A stretch of DNA of 64,000 nucleotides from Flaccisagitta enflata (GCA_965153355.1 OZ231127.1:86056001-86120000), one strand, 5' to 3'. Shown: positions 14,250 to 58,972, counted from the first letter of the stretch. Notes: generated from the letters alone by a model not told the origin. Numbers and translations: made by a program.

Positions 14250-14978
14250 GAAAATAGTCGCAAAAGCGTTAGATGGTCAGCGGTGCCCGTTGCCCCTATG
14301 TGAGTGTATGTGGGTTTGAGGTTGTTAGAGGGGCAGTGGCCCTGATGGAGCCGATGACCTATGCTGTTTTTATTTGAGCTTCAAGGATGGAATTAGGGCC
14401 TGGAGGCTAGAATTGGGGCCCTGAGGCTTGGATTAGGGCCCTGAGGCTGGGATTTGAGCTTTGAGGCTGGGATTTGAGCTTTGCGGCTGGGATTTCAGCT
14501 TTGCGGCTGGGATTTCAGCTTCAAGGCTGAGATTTCAGCTTGGAGGCTGGGATTTGAGCTTTAAGTTTGGGATTTGAGCTCCGGGGCAGGGATTTGAGCT
14601 TGGAAGCTGGTATTTGAGCTTCGAGGCTAGGATTTGAGCTTCAAGGCTGGGATTTGTGCCTTGAGACTGGGATATGAGCCTAAGGACTGGGATTTGAGCC
14701 TCGAGGCTGGGATTTTAGCCTGGAGACTGAGATTTGAGCCTCAAGGCTGGGATTTGAGCCAGAGCGAGTTTTGAGCCTCAAGCTGGGAGTTTGGTCTCGA
14801 GACTAGGATTTGGGCCTTGAGGGAGGAGAAGGAGAAGTAGTTGCAAAAGAGTCAGAAGATCAGCAGTACCAGAAGAAGAAGAAGAAGAAAGAAGAGAAGA
14901 AGAAAGAAAGAAGAAGAAATTTCCCCTATTTGTGAAAGCATAGGTCATCGGCCCCTTTGGGGCCGCTGCCCAAAAGGA
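14250..14978 (+). mobile_element. Minisatellite-bearing GCAGCGGCCCC element
   Basis: Begins AATAGTCGCAAAAGCGTTAG and GGGGCAGTGGCCCTGATGGA, holds about 20 degenerate copies of AGGCTGGGATTTGAGCTTC, then a GAA-rich run, and ends GCATAGGTCATCGGCCCCTT and GGGGCCGCTGCCC. It is in direct orientation to the 10585 element. Confidence 0.65.
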
Positions 14979-15087
14979 TTTGCCTCATTGCACAAGGGAA
15001 GGAAAAGCTGAGTATGCATCAAACCTGAAGAAAATTATCAAGTTTGCTACTGCTTAATGCTTGTCTGTCTTCTCTGTTTGTGGGATT

Positions 15088-15253
<166 letters not shown>

Positions 15254-15728
15254 GTAGTCATGGTTTGTTTGGAAATGCCACTGAAAGATATTCTTGGGTA
15301 TTGAGGATAAGCAAATCATCAGAACGATATAACGTGGAGGTCAGACTAAGGTCAATGCTTGGCGTAGGACTGATATCAATCATGACAGGTCAATGTCAAT
15401 ACACCCTTAATGGCAAAGCCCTCTGTAAGGCATATTGGTTGCGACTCGACGACTGGGGTATGCATTACTTGAATTTATAAAGATGAATGAAACTTGAATA
15501 AAATGTTGGTAATATAGATTCCAAATTATACGCTTACTAATCGTGATGGTCATATCAAAAGAAATTTTACATATTGACACAAAGTATGACAAAGCCACTG
15601 TTAGAGAGCGAACCAGACGATGTAACAAGCATGACTAATTTACCGATGGAAGGGCACTGCAATCGAATAAACATGACCCTTATTGTCCAAAGTGAGGTTG
15701 ATTATGAAAAGCAGGGTTGAGGAATAAC

Positions 15729-15938
15729 AAGGCCGGGTACACGGCTACCCCAGTCGCGTGCGGGTGGGCAGGGGCCATAATTGAGGTCAGTGGAGCATTT
15801 GGGCAGGAACGGCCAAAAACCCCATTAAGGCCGAAAAAGTAAAGTGTGACGGACGGACGGACCGATGGACCGACGGACGGACCGACGGACGGACCGACAA
15901 AGCGGGGTGTAGAGTCGCGTAGCACGCGACTAAAAATA
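15729..15938 (+). mobile_element. CG-ended short repeat
   Basis: Starts AAGGCCGGGTACACGGCTAC, has GTCGCGTGCGGGTGGGCAGG, a CGGACGGACCGACGG run, and ends GGTGTAGAGTCGCGTAGCAC followed by GCGACTAAAAA. The interior differs from the 7017 copy. Confidence 0.65.
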
Positions 15939-16129
15939 TGATTTGACAATTTCCCAAAAGTCTGCATGTCATCTTCTTTTGAATCTCCCGTTACCTCTGT
16001 CATTCATGCATTCATTCAGTCACTCTCATACACCAACCAGTCAATCGGTCTGTCTGTCACGCAAACCTGGCGCACCTATTGACTTGTTTTCTTTTCATGG
16101 TTCATTGCTTCATGGTTCTTTGCTTGGGG

Positions 16130-16775
16130 CTCTCCCCGCTCCCTGTTTCCCTGTATTTTTTTTCTTTTTATGCCTCTCAGCTTTGTGTCTGGCCTTTGGG
16201 CTCTCCCCTTCTCCCCAACCCCACTACATTTTTTGCTTGGTGTCTCGCCTTTGGGCTATCTCCTCTCTCCGTCCCCTCTCCCCATCCCCTCTCTATATTT
16301 TTTCTTTAACACTATGCCTCTCAGCTTATGTGTCTGTCCTTTGGGCTCTCCCCTCTCCCCGTCCCCTCTATATTTTTTCTATCTATGCCTTTGAGCTCGG
16401 TGTCTGGCCTTAGGGCTTTCCCCTCTCCCCGTCCCCTCTATATTTTTTTCTATCTATGCCTCTGAGCTCGGTGTCTGGCCTTAGGGCTTTCCCCTCTCCC
16501 CGTCCCCTCTATATTTTTTCTATCTATGCCTCTGAGCTCGGTGTCTGGCCTTAGGGCTTTCCCCACCCCCGCGTCTCCTTTATATTTTTCTTTCTATGTC
16601 TCTCAGCTTGGTGTCCGGCTTAGGGGCTCTCCCCTCTCCCCATCCCCTCGTATATTTTTTCTATCTATGCCTCTCAGCTCGGTGTCTGGCCTTAGGGCTT
16701 TCCCCTCTCCCCGTCCCCTCTATATTTTTTCTATCTATGCCTCTGAGCTCGGTGTCTGGCCTTTGGGCTCTGGGC
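16130..16775 (+). repeat. 70-bp minisatellite
   Basis: About nine units of TATGCCTCTGAGCTCGGTGT, CTGGCCTTAGGGCTTTCCCC and TCTCCCCGTCCCCTC followed by TATATTTTTTCTATC. The middle units are near-identical and the outer ones diverged. The frames it opens in all phases are by-products. Confidence 0.88.
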
Positions 16776-17639
16776 TGTAGATTTATGTTCGATTGGGTTG
16801 GTGACCTTTGGTGACCTCCCCGCTAAAAGGGTCCCTCCTCATCGCCGCGATTTAACGCCGACCCCGAAGCCAAAGAAAAAAAAAAGAAGACTTCCTCCCC
16901 GCACCTTCTCTTCTTCCTCTGTCTTTCGCTTTTGCTTCTACTTCCCTCTCCTCTATCTACCTTTCTCCATTTCCTCCTTCTTCCTTCTTTCTTTCCCTTT
17001 CCTTTTCGTCGATTTTCTTTCTTCTTCTCTTCTGGTTTTTTTTCTTTTCTCGCCCGCCAAAGCCGATATTAATGGTCTCGCCGAAAATAACATAAATTCC
17101 ATAGTGCATTCCCCCTCGGCCCCTTACTTGGATTTAGCGCCCTCTGTTTTTGACCCCAACCAAATTTATCCTTCTCCTGTCATAGACCACGTAGTATTTT
17201 TTTTTCCGCCGTCGTATTTTTTTTCCGCCGCGACCTCTCCCCGACGTTCGCGACATTATGTATTTATGTTTTTGGTTACATAGACTATAGTGTAAAATCA
17301 ACGCTTTTAAAGGCAAAATTTCATTTCATTATCTCATGCTCCCGGAAAGGGGGTGGGAGGTAGGTTAACATAGGACTGGTCGGTAAATTGGAATACAAGA
17401 AATTTTCGTCCGTCAGTTAGTTGGAAATTCCTCTGACTAGTAGCCAACAAAGCAGCCGCCATCATGCATCAATGGCAAGATACACAACATAAAAACTTTC
17501 GACAACAGATGACTTAAAGCCACTTGTAATGGAGCTGTTTTCTTTGATTTCTGCTTACGCTTAGCCGCCGTCTCACTCTCACACACGACCGTCATAACCC
17601 AGGGTCATTTATTCCGGGCATTTATTCTGAGCAAAGAAA

Positions 17640-17833
<194 letters not shown>

Positions 17834-18194
17834 CGGAAACATACACGCAACCCGAACTCGTAAGCCGAACTCACATTTGTGTAGTCTAGCTAGCGTTTGT
17901 TGGCAGGAACGTACACACATGCGGACTTACACAATACACACCAGTCCGCCGATCTGGGAAAAAAATGACTGGTACGCATTGACACTGAAATAGACCCACT
18001 CTCACACACGCACCTTGTGATTTCTTTTTTCGCGCTTTTAAAGACAATTGGAGATGGACAGACAGACAGACTGGATTCAACCCACGCACACGAAAAATAG
18101 AGGACGAGGCTCGCGATTCTCTTCGTTCCTTTCCCAGAAGTTTGGGCCATTCACGTCCGGCGCTGGCCTTTGACTCCCCGTCTGTGCCTGCGCA

Positions 18195-18197
<3 letters not shown>

Positions 18198-18286
<89 letters not shown>

Positions 18287-18296
18287 CCATCTCTCT

Positions 18297-18389
<93 letters not shown>
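18198..18389 (+). repeat. CT array
   Basis: Two long CT blocks split by CGCTCCATCTCTCTAG near 18285-18300. Confidence 0.95.
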
Positions 18390-18394
<5 letters not shown>

Positions 18395-18468
18395 GACTGC
18401 GTGTGTGTTCCAAGGCGCTTTCCAGTCGGGTCAAATGGGGTCGCGGTCGAACGCGTTGGGCAGGGGAC

Positions 18469-19489
<1,021 letters not shown>

Positions 19490-19539
19490 TTTTTCCGCGT
19501 TCCTCGCATAATTTCTTGGCCGCGGCGGCGCAACCGACT

Positions 19540-19740
19540 TTCTCGCCTTACGCCTGCCGCCGCCGCTTCTGCCGCCTCTGCCGCCTCTTCCGCCGCCGCC
19601 ACTTCTGCCGCCACTGCCGCCTCTTCCACTGCCCCTGCTGCCGCTGCCGCCGCCGCTGCCTTCCACCGCCGCCCCTGCCGCCACCGCCTCTTCCGCTGCC
19701 GCCACGGCCTCTGCCGCCGCCTCCACGTGAGTGGCGGCCG
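19540..19740 (+). other. GCC-rich stretch in the palindrome spacer
   Basis: About 200 bp of GCCGCC(T/A)CT-type imperfect triplets, very CpG-rich compared with its surroundings. One frame reads as Ala/Ser repeats and meets a GTGAGT (19725). It could be part of a low-complexity exon or a CpG-rich promoter; neither is supported further. Confidence 0.35.
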
Positions 19741-20053
19741 CCGTTTTCCACCTGCGAAGCTTTCCGCTTGTTTTATGACCGTTTTTGATGGGGGTCACCC
19801 ACCTCTCGGTCAAACCAGCCGAAAAGTGCGGAGTTAAGGCTGGGGTGTGGGGAGGTGGGAAGGTAAGGGTAGATGGTGCGGGGGGGGGGGGGTAATATTA
19901 TCTGACATCCTCAGTGGCTATAGCAGTAGAGACAGGGGAATGAAGAAAAATAAATAACGCGAGGTAACAATATTTTGCAGGCGAGGCAACAGCGTAACTG
20001 CGTTTTTGCGCTTTAAAATCCATCAGTACTTACGGACACGCGGACCGGGGGAC

Positions 20054-20061
20054 GGGAAATG

Positions 20062-20120
<59 letters not shown>

Positions 20121-20992
20121 GAGTGAGACAGAGAGAGAGAGACAGAGAAACGTACGGACGCAGAGACAAACAAGTGGACAGGTAGACAGACAAATATTTC
20201 TAACCACTTGCAAACACACGCGCGGTCAAACAAACTCAAGTCAATGGCAACCTGCAAAGTGACGTGGTCGCGGGAAATTGGCAGTAACCTGAATCTGACA
20301 GCTGCTAATGGTTCAAACATATTAATGCATAGCTTAAGCGCATTGCAACAGACGCGATACATCATTGCTTTCTACTGGGAGTCTCGCGGAGAGCGAAAAC
20401 GCGGATGCCTGCCTACTGTAGTACTGTGCACTTGTCTACAATCTATTACTGATCGACACGGATTAACACTGACGATTACAAATCCACTGGAATAGGAAAT
20501 GGAATGAGGACTCATTCTTTATCCTCCGTAGTGGGAAAGTATCGCTCTTTATAGGTTGTCCCTTTTTGAGACCCAATTAACACCTGAGCGATACCGATAA
20601 AGTTAAAAACTGATCGACTGTTGTACACGCTCACTTACTGTAGGAGCACTAAGTCTTAGAAGTCGGGAGCATCAATAATCGGGAAAAAAATCAACACTTA
20701 ACAAATGCCAGAGGGGACACAACGGAAGTGGATGAGGGGAATAACCAGAGAAAGGGGAGAAAAAAAAAAGAAATGTTGGTTCGCGTGACCGATAGATAAA
20801 GCAAAAAAATAAGTAGAAATGGACCTCGAGAAGGGACTTTTGATCTTTGTGTTGGCCCCTTCAGCCCCGCTGGAGACCCCGCCGGAGACCCCGCGGGACA
20901 GAATCAGGCCATTTATCCGGTTTCCTTTAGTACATATCGCTCTATTCTCCACCTCCTTCTCTTTTTTCTTGGCTGACCCCGCAGCAGCCCGG
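20054..20992 (-). repeat. Right arm of the 1-kb palindrome
   Basis: Inverse of 18469-19489 with a shortened GA array (20065-20107). The spacer 19490-20053 holds a GCC-rich stretch and a G run. Confidence 0.9.
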
Positions 20993-21808
20993 CATCAGTC
21001 TGCCTTCGACGACGACTGACCGACAGAAAAAATATTACGCAGTCAAATGAAGAAGAAGAGAGAAGAGAAGAAGAGATGGAGATGGGAGAGAGAGAGAGAG
21101 AGAGAGAAAAGAAAGGAAAGGCTAGTACAGACTGAGTGGGCAGTTGGGTGAATGGCTAAGCTTGCAGAAGAGACGAAGCGACTACAAGTCTCTGTTTCGT
21201 GTGCGCAGATTAGTCAGTATATCTGTCTGTCATCTCAATTGTCTTTGCTTTTAATCTGGTAAACATTTCAATCTTTTTAGATCGACTAGCTGTGTGTCAT
21301 ACATCCGTTCTGCCAACAACTGCTATACACAAGCTCAGTTCGCTTTAATTCGGGACATATTATCAATGAATCTATTTCCTATCTATCTATAAATCTATTT
21401 ATCAAGCTACCTATCTTTCAATCTATCAATCTATCTATCAATCTGTTTTTCAATCTATCTATCTATCTATTAATCTGAACTACAGTTATTTCAGTCGATA
21501 AATGTATTTATCTATCTATCTATCTATCTATCGATCTATCTATCTATCTACAGTATCTACATTCCTATCTATCTATCTATCAATCTACCTATCAATCCAT
21601 TCAATTGTAACCCTCTCAGCCTACAATCACTTCAATCGATCAACGTTTCTCTCTGTCTATCTGTCTGTTTATCAATCTATCTATTTATCAATCTATCTAT
21701 TTATCAATCTATCTATCTATCAATCTATCAATCGATATTTGTTTTCAAATCGAGGCGAGACCGAGAATTGGAGAAACGAATTTGATGCGGATTTGCTCTT
21801 TTGTCTCT

Positions 21809-21939
<131 letters not shown>

Positions 21940-22417
21940 AATGCAATTCCTGATCCTGGCAACAACTGTTTTCATTTCACAATCTCGGTTGTTTTGGCTA
22001 AAACGCAATAGGGTCTAAGAGAACTTGTTTGGTTTCCATATTCAACAGTGAGTATCGAACCCGCTTGAAAAGACTTTTCCAAAAATTCAAGATTTAGATA
22101 CTTTTGTATCAATGTAGGGGAATAAGCAAATGGCGCGACAAGCCCATGTCACAAACTACAAAAGCTTCCCATTTTTAATCGGTCATGAAACAACTACATG
22201 AAAGGGTGTGTCCATAGGAATGTAGTGTGTAGGTCTGGTCACTTTGATAACTTTTACATCATTGTTGTTGCGCCTGCCTGCAACCAATAACTTATTGGTC
22301 TTGCAATGCGCCTTGCTTATAAAGTAGTAATGATGATTAAATTGGTTTACGTTAGGTTACTACTGAACCATTATGATTTGTTTTGGTCAGAATAATCAAG
22401 CCAAAAACGAAACAAAA

Positions 22418-23403
22418 CAAGGCCGGATACAAGGCAAGACAGTCGCGGACGGTTGGGCAGGGGCAATAATACAATAGCAGCCCAAAGGCAGTAAGTGGTC
22501 AGCGGTACCCGTGCCCTGCTTGAGTAGAAAGCGATTAAGGTTGAGAGGGAGCAGGGCAGCGGCCCCAAAGGGAACGAAGTCCTGTAAAACACAGGGGGAA
22601 TCTGTCCGTTCGTCCGTCTGTCCTTCTGTTTGCCTACCTTCTGTCCAGGATGCCCTGTTATTCAAATTTTCACTGAATACCATGGAGATATGACAAAAGG
22701 CAGTATATGGACAATGGTACCCTTGCCCTCATTGTATAGTTTGTAGGTTAAGTTGAGGGAGGAGCAGGCCAGGATCTGGGTCTCTGAGGCCAGAATCTGG
22801 GTCTCAGAGACCAATTTCTCGGTCTCCGAGGCAAGGATTTCAGTTTCTGAGGCCAGGATTTGGGACTCTGAGGCTAGGATTTAGGTCTCTGAGGCCAGAA
22901 CCTAGGTCTGGGAGGTCAGAATCTGGGTCCCAAAGGTCAGGATCTGGGTCTCAAAGGCTTGGATGTGGGTTTTGGAAGCCAGAATCTAAGTGTAAGGGGC
23001 AAAAATGAAAGAATTCAGGCCAGGATTCAGGCTTTCTAGCCAATTTTGGCCAATTTTACCCTGTCTTAGGGCCATTTTGCCAGGATTTGGCCCATTATGG
23101 CTGGATTTGGGCCATTTTGCCAGGATTTGGCCCATTTTGGCTGGATTTGGGCCATTTTGCTTGGATTTGGGCCATACAGTTTGGATTTGAGCCCCTAAGG
23201 AGACGGAGCCCAGAGGGTGGGGCGGGAGGGGGGGGACGTACGGACGGACGGACAGATTCCCCCTGTGTTCTACAGGACTTCGTCCCCTTTGGGGCCGCTG
23301 CCCAAAAACCACTCACAATTTGAAAAAAAATGGGATGGACAGACTGGCGGACGGACGGACGGACCGACACGGCAAGGTGTACAGTCGCGTGTCCGCGACT
23401 AAC
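22418..23403 (+). mobile_element. CG-ended short repeat carrying a nested insertion
   Basis: The outer ends are AAGGCCGGATACAAGGCAAG with AGTCGCGGACGG on the left and CGACACGGCAAGGTG with GTGTCCGCGACTAA on the right. Unit 59170-59345 in arm B is the same element in compact form (about 175 bp). Here about 830 bp (22475-23304) interrupts it after AATACAA. Confidence 0.75.
22475..23304 (+). mobile_element. Minisatellite-bearing GCAGCGGCCCC element, nested insertion
   Basis: It begins TAGCAGCCCAAAGGCAG, contains GGGCAGCGGCCCCAAAGGG, then a degenerate 20-25 bp minisatellite (CTGAGGCCAGGATTTGGGTC type, then GCCATTTTGCCAGGATTTGG type), and ends CCCTTTGGGGCCGCTGCCC, the inverse of its 5' block. Arm B lacks it at the same site. 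Confidence 0.7.
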
Positions 23404-24245
23404 AAAATGGAACAAAACATTGGCAGTGAGTTCATCACCACAATTCCGATTCCATTATACATCATCCATACCGTTTTCGTCGTTCTTTACCCCGTCGTTC
23501 CTACACGCTTTATCCTTCTATTCGACATTCATCGGTTGTCCTTTTGGTCCTTCCAACAAATCCCATTTCTCATCCAATTCATTTGTTCAGAAACATGTAT
23601 GTTATGAAATCTCTTTTAAACGGACCCTTCGCGTATCTACGGCATTGTCCTACAAAAAGATTTAGGTATTCCACTTTTGTTACAAATTTCACATAACAAA
23701 ATTATTCCTTTGGCGGCAATAGGAACATCATTCAAGGGTACATAGGTAGAGATTATATTGCTCCTTTTTTACGGGTGGCAAAGCAAGCAGATCCATAATA
23801 GGTCTTACCCGATCGTCAATTCCTCTTTCTATCTGTAGCACAATCTAGGAGGTCCACTGTCGCATTGAGGCACTGGAAAAAATATTGGCGTTGGTCACTG
23901 TCTGGCGAGACAGCGATCGTGCGAGCATTTGACAGTCACCAACAGTCGTAAACAGTTTAAAACAGTAGTAAACCATGCCCAATGTCTGTGTCAATCCGTC
24001 GGTCTGCTTCCGGTCTGTCCGCCATTTCAGTTCTTCTCTCCTGATCTGCATTCTTCTCTCTTTTATCGACAACTGTTGTGTCACTCCAGAAAAAACAACT
24101 GCATTCAAAAAACTAACAACGCCCATGATGCTAAACAAATACTTTGAAAAAGGCTCGCTACTAACATGAGCCGCTGCTGCTGCGGAAACAGCGAGAAAAA
24201 CAGCAGCAGCAGCAGCAGCAATAACAGAAGAAGAAGCGGCAGAAG

Positions 24246-38413
<14,168 letters not shown>

Positions 38414-38415
38414 GT

Positions 38416-38438
38416 TGGTTGATTTTGTTGTTGTTGTT

Positions 38439-38520
<82 letters not shown>

Positions 38521-38541
38521 TCGTCGTTGTAGTCGTCGTCG

Positions 38542-38601
<60 letters not shown>

Positions 38602-38640
38602 TTGTTGTTGTTGTTGTTTTTGTTGTTTTTGCTTATTGGT
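38416..38640 (+). repeat. TTG array directly after exon 10 of copy A
   Basis: Starts within the donor (GTTGGTTG) and runs about 225 bp with TCG interruptions. Absent from copy B. Confidence 0.95.
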
Positions 38641-39599
38641 TCTATCGTTATGATTGTTGTGTTGGTTAATGGGGTAGTTTTGAATAAAAGCCATATGATT
38701 TTCATTCTCTATTAATCCCATAAGAGCTCATTCTAGGAACTGTGGAGCTGATTAGACTAAACACGGCTGGTCAATGTCAATGCATGGAGAGTCTGGCGGA
38801 AGTCGATCCGTCTGACGGCCTTTTTAACTGATTTAATAATTCTTTCTAGGAACGACTGTGGAGCTTCCTTTCTGTTGAGACAAATGTTTTTTTCAGGCCA
38901 CTTGCCTCTGTCATGCTCCAATTTGGTAATATGACAAAACATACTACATTTATCTATATTATGTAAATTCCTCCTGTTATTGTGCATGCACAGTTTTCAT
39001 GATTTCCTGGTATAAGAGAAGGAGTTATGCTGCAGACCACCTTCACTTCCAGATTTTACTGCAAGGAGAAGACCAGACACGATTTAGTTTCAACAGCTGT
39101 CAATAGTCAGATATACATTTTGAAGATATCCCTCAAAATTAAATCATTCGCTGAAAGAATCAAAGAATATCTACTCCCTTTCACAGCCAATTTTTCAGAT
39201 CACTGTATTTCTCTGCCTTTGATAGATCCTTAGATAAATGTCGTTTCCCTTATTCTCACAGGTCACCCAGACTCTCAGGCTCAAATTGGTGTCATCTGCC
39301 TTCAGGCCTCGCTTCAGTCAACCAGTTTTGGCTCAAACAGCTCAAATTAACTGAACAGTCTGAATTCATCACCACCTTTTCAGACTAACTAGTCTTTGCA
39401 GGCCTCAATTTCCCCTCCATCTCAGTCTGTCACACTGTGCCCACTTTAGACTAATTTGCTTTGATCTTTTCAGTCAACCTCATAATATCTCTCATCCAGC
39501 AAGTGCAGACTGTCTCACCTGTAGCCTGGCTAGCTGGGCCGCTGCCAGCTCACTAACCACAATCACCAGCAGGGGCTATGGTAGCCGCGACTAGCCAAC

Positions 39600-40560
39600 T
39601 GAAGCTGATCATCTTGGAATAATTTTTGGATGTTCTTTCTATTTTACTAAATATTGACACTCCTATTAATCTAGCTCTTTTGCCATTATTGCCCTCTGCA
39701 GCAAAAGTCTGCCCTCAAAGCCTGATGCCCTGAAGCTTGCCCTCCAGACCTCAAATATGCCTTTCAGTCCTCAAATTGAAAAGCCTTGAAAATTGCTAAC
39801 TGGCCTGAAACTTTAGTCTTCGGCTTCAAACTAGAATTATCAAGCCTAATATTGGTGTGTTTTTTGCCTGTCAGGTCCGCTCAATTTTTGCAGGCCAGAC
39901 ATGTAAACAGTGGGCTGGGTATTGATATTTTTTCAGATGGTCGCACCTAATATCTAATTGGTTTTGCTGATATGGTACTGACATGGTATTCTGAAGCTGA
40001 AAAAACTATTCCCCTTATAGAGCTTGAAAAATTATTGAGGATCCTGATTGATCTTTCCTGGCTTAATCAAATACCAAATACTTTCTTTTGATTAGTTAAT
40101 AAGGCATCCTTTCCTCATTCTTACTTGTGAGGTTCTTTTTTTTTCAGCTTCAGAATACCATGTCAGTACCATGTCAGCAAAACCAATTAGATATTAGGTG
40201 CGACCATCTGAAAAAATATCAATACCCAGCCCACTGTTTATCTGTTTGGCCTGCAAAAATTGAGCGGACCTGACAGGCAAAAAAAAAAACACACCAATAT
40301 TAGGCTTTACAATTTTAGTTTGAAGCCTGAGACTACATTTTAGGCCAGTTAGCAATTTTCAGGGCTTTTCAATTTGAGGACTGAAAGGCATATTTGAGGT
40401 CTGGAGGGCAAGCTTCAGGGCATCAGGTTTTGAGGGCAGACTTATGCCGCATAGGGCTTATGTGAAGCTTAAAGGGCTAGATTAATAGGGTGTCCAGTAG
40501 ATTTGGTAAAATTTAAGAAAGAACATCCAAAAATTATTCCAAGATGATAACTTCAGTTGA
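39600..40560. repeat. Inner palindrome at the centre of the duplication
   Basis: Arms of about 400 bp (39600-39999 and 40140-40560) share GATGTTCTTTCT-type, TTGGTTTTGCTGATATGG and GGTATTCTGAAGCTGAAAAA blocks in inverse orientation, around a spacer of about 140 bp. Neither kelch gene shows an exon past it. Confidence 0.8.
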
Positions 40561-40561
40561 A

Positions 40562-41112
40562 ACAGGTCGCCCAAGGGCAATATATGGTCAGCGATACCCT
40601 TAGCCCCGCTTTGATTGCAGGGAGGAGGAAGCAGGGCAGCGGCCCCGAAGGGGTGACGTAAGTCCTGCAGAACACAGGTGACTTTTCGTCATTCTGCCTT
40701 ACCTGGGATGAGATGTTACATAGAGGCTGACTGAAGGCCTTCAAGAGCTTAAATTGAGGTCTAAGAAGGCTGATGTAAGGCCTGAGAATGCCAATTGGAT
40801 GATTCAGAGGACTTGGTTTGGAGGGCCCACTTGAGGCATGAGAGGACACAGGTGAGGCATAGAATTTCTATTTGAGGCCTAAAAGGCCTAGTTTGAGGTC
40901 TGAAAGGCCAGGTTTGAGGCCTGCTAGGTCGGATTTGAGGCCTGAGAGGCTGGATTTGAGGCCTGAGAGGCTGGATTTGAGGCCAGAGAGGCCGGATTTG
41001 AGGCCTGAGAGGCTGGATTTGAGGCCCAAGAGGCTGGATTAGAGGCCTGAGAGGCTGAATTTGAGGCCTGAGAGGCTAGATTTTAGGCCTGAGGGGCCTG
41101 ATAAGGGGGGGG
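40562..41112 (+). mobile_element. Minisatellite-bearing GCAGCGGCCCC element near the palindrome centre
   Basis: ATATATGGTCAGCGATACCC, GCAGGGCAGCGGCCCCGAAG and GTCCTGCAGAACACAGG match the 22475 element. A tandem TTTGAGGCCTGAGAGGCTGG repeat covers 40860-41100. No 3' inverted end was found. Confidence 0.55.
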
Positions 41113-41710
41113 ACGCACAAACAAAGGCAGCAAGAATCTATTAAATGGGATCTGTCCAAGGCAGGAAAGGTTCATCTGCAGTGGTCTTGAGAAAATTGGC
41201 TTTGATAGACCGAGGGAGATAGATGGTATCTTTTTGATTATTTCAGCGGATTGTTTTTCAATGATTTGATCCAATTTTGAGTCAGTAGGGCAGTCCTGCT
41301 TCAAAAATGTATATCCCCTTATTTGTTGACCTTGTTGGGAAACTAAATCTGATGTCTGGTCGCTCTCCTTTACAACTTTTCACCGGTAAAAATCCTGGAA
41401 AATTGGAAAATTGGTCTGCAGCTTAACTCCTTCCTGTTTGTACCAGGGAAGTCCTCATGAAAAACTGTGCAAACTAACATGTAACAAGAACTAATTGGAA
41501 GGGTACACACCAAATTTCAGCTCACCAGGTCATCTTGAAGTATAGTTTTTGTGCAATAATGATTTTACCAAATTTGTTAGACACCCTGTTAGAGTTTGGG
41601 AGGGCTTGGAGACCAAAAAATTAAGCCTGAAAAAAACTATTTGAAGTCTCAATGGCAAACAGGGGAAAAAAAGGACAGACAGACTGACAAATGGAAGGAC
41701 GGACAGACAA

Positions 41711-58277
<16,567 letters not shown>

Positions 58278-58639
58278 CTTCTGCCGCTTCTTCTTCTGTT
58301 GCTGCTGCTGCTGCTGCTGCTGTTTTTCTCGCTGTTTCCGCAGCAGCAGCGGCTCATGTTAGTAGCGAGCCACTTTCAAAGTATTTGTTTAGCATCATGG
58401 CGTTGTTAGTTTTTTTTTTAATGCAGTTGTGTTTCTGGAGTGACACGCCAGTTGTCGATAAAAGGGAGAAGAATGCAGATCAGGAGAGAAGAACTGAAAT
58501 GGCGGACAGACCGGAAGCAGACCGACGGATTGACACAGACATTGGGCATGGTTTACTTCTGTTTACTGTTTCCTATTGTTTGTGACCAACGCCAATATTT
58601 TTCAATTGCGTCAATGCGACAGTGGATCTACTAGATTGT

Positions 58640-58972
58640 GCTACAGGTAGAAGGAGGAATTCACGGTCGGGTATGACCTCTTACTCAATATCGGCCTAAG
58701 GCATTGAAGAAAGTGCGCTAGAAGAGTTCAAAACCATTAGTTTTCTTTTGTCCATCAAAGTCATTTTTTTCCAGACCACTTCAAGTGAACCTTTTCCATG
58801 TATTGATCTTTTATCATGGATTTTGCAGCTACTAGTTGGATAAGATGTATTCACAATTAACCAACCTTCAAATTTGACCATCATTTTTATAGAAAATATC
58901 AGTTTATAATAGTACTTAAATGTCCTTTTAAAAATTTTACCAAATTCATTGGACACCCTGTTAGGACAATGT
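58640..58972. other. Arm B-specific replacement upstream of the kelch start
   Basis: In arm A the corresponding place (23650-23870) holds unrelated sequence. The B version begins on the minus strand with AACAGGGTGTCCAATGAATT and TGGTAAAATTTTT. A 118-codon open frame crosses it but has no recognisable domain. Confidence 0.45.

Larger units (their letters stand above)
38414..41710. other. Spacer between the convergent kelch genes, no gene seen
   Basis: Contains a TTG array (38416-38640), AT-rich unique sequence, the inner palindrome, a degenerate 20-bp GAGGCCTGAGAGGCTGGATT minisatellite, and three GGGTGTCC-type motifs. No open frame has exon-like ends. The arms are not recognisably homologous between 38414-39600 and 40560-41710 beyond degenerate GAGGCCTGA-type repeats. 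Confidence 0.6.
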
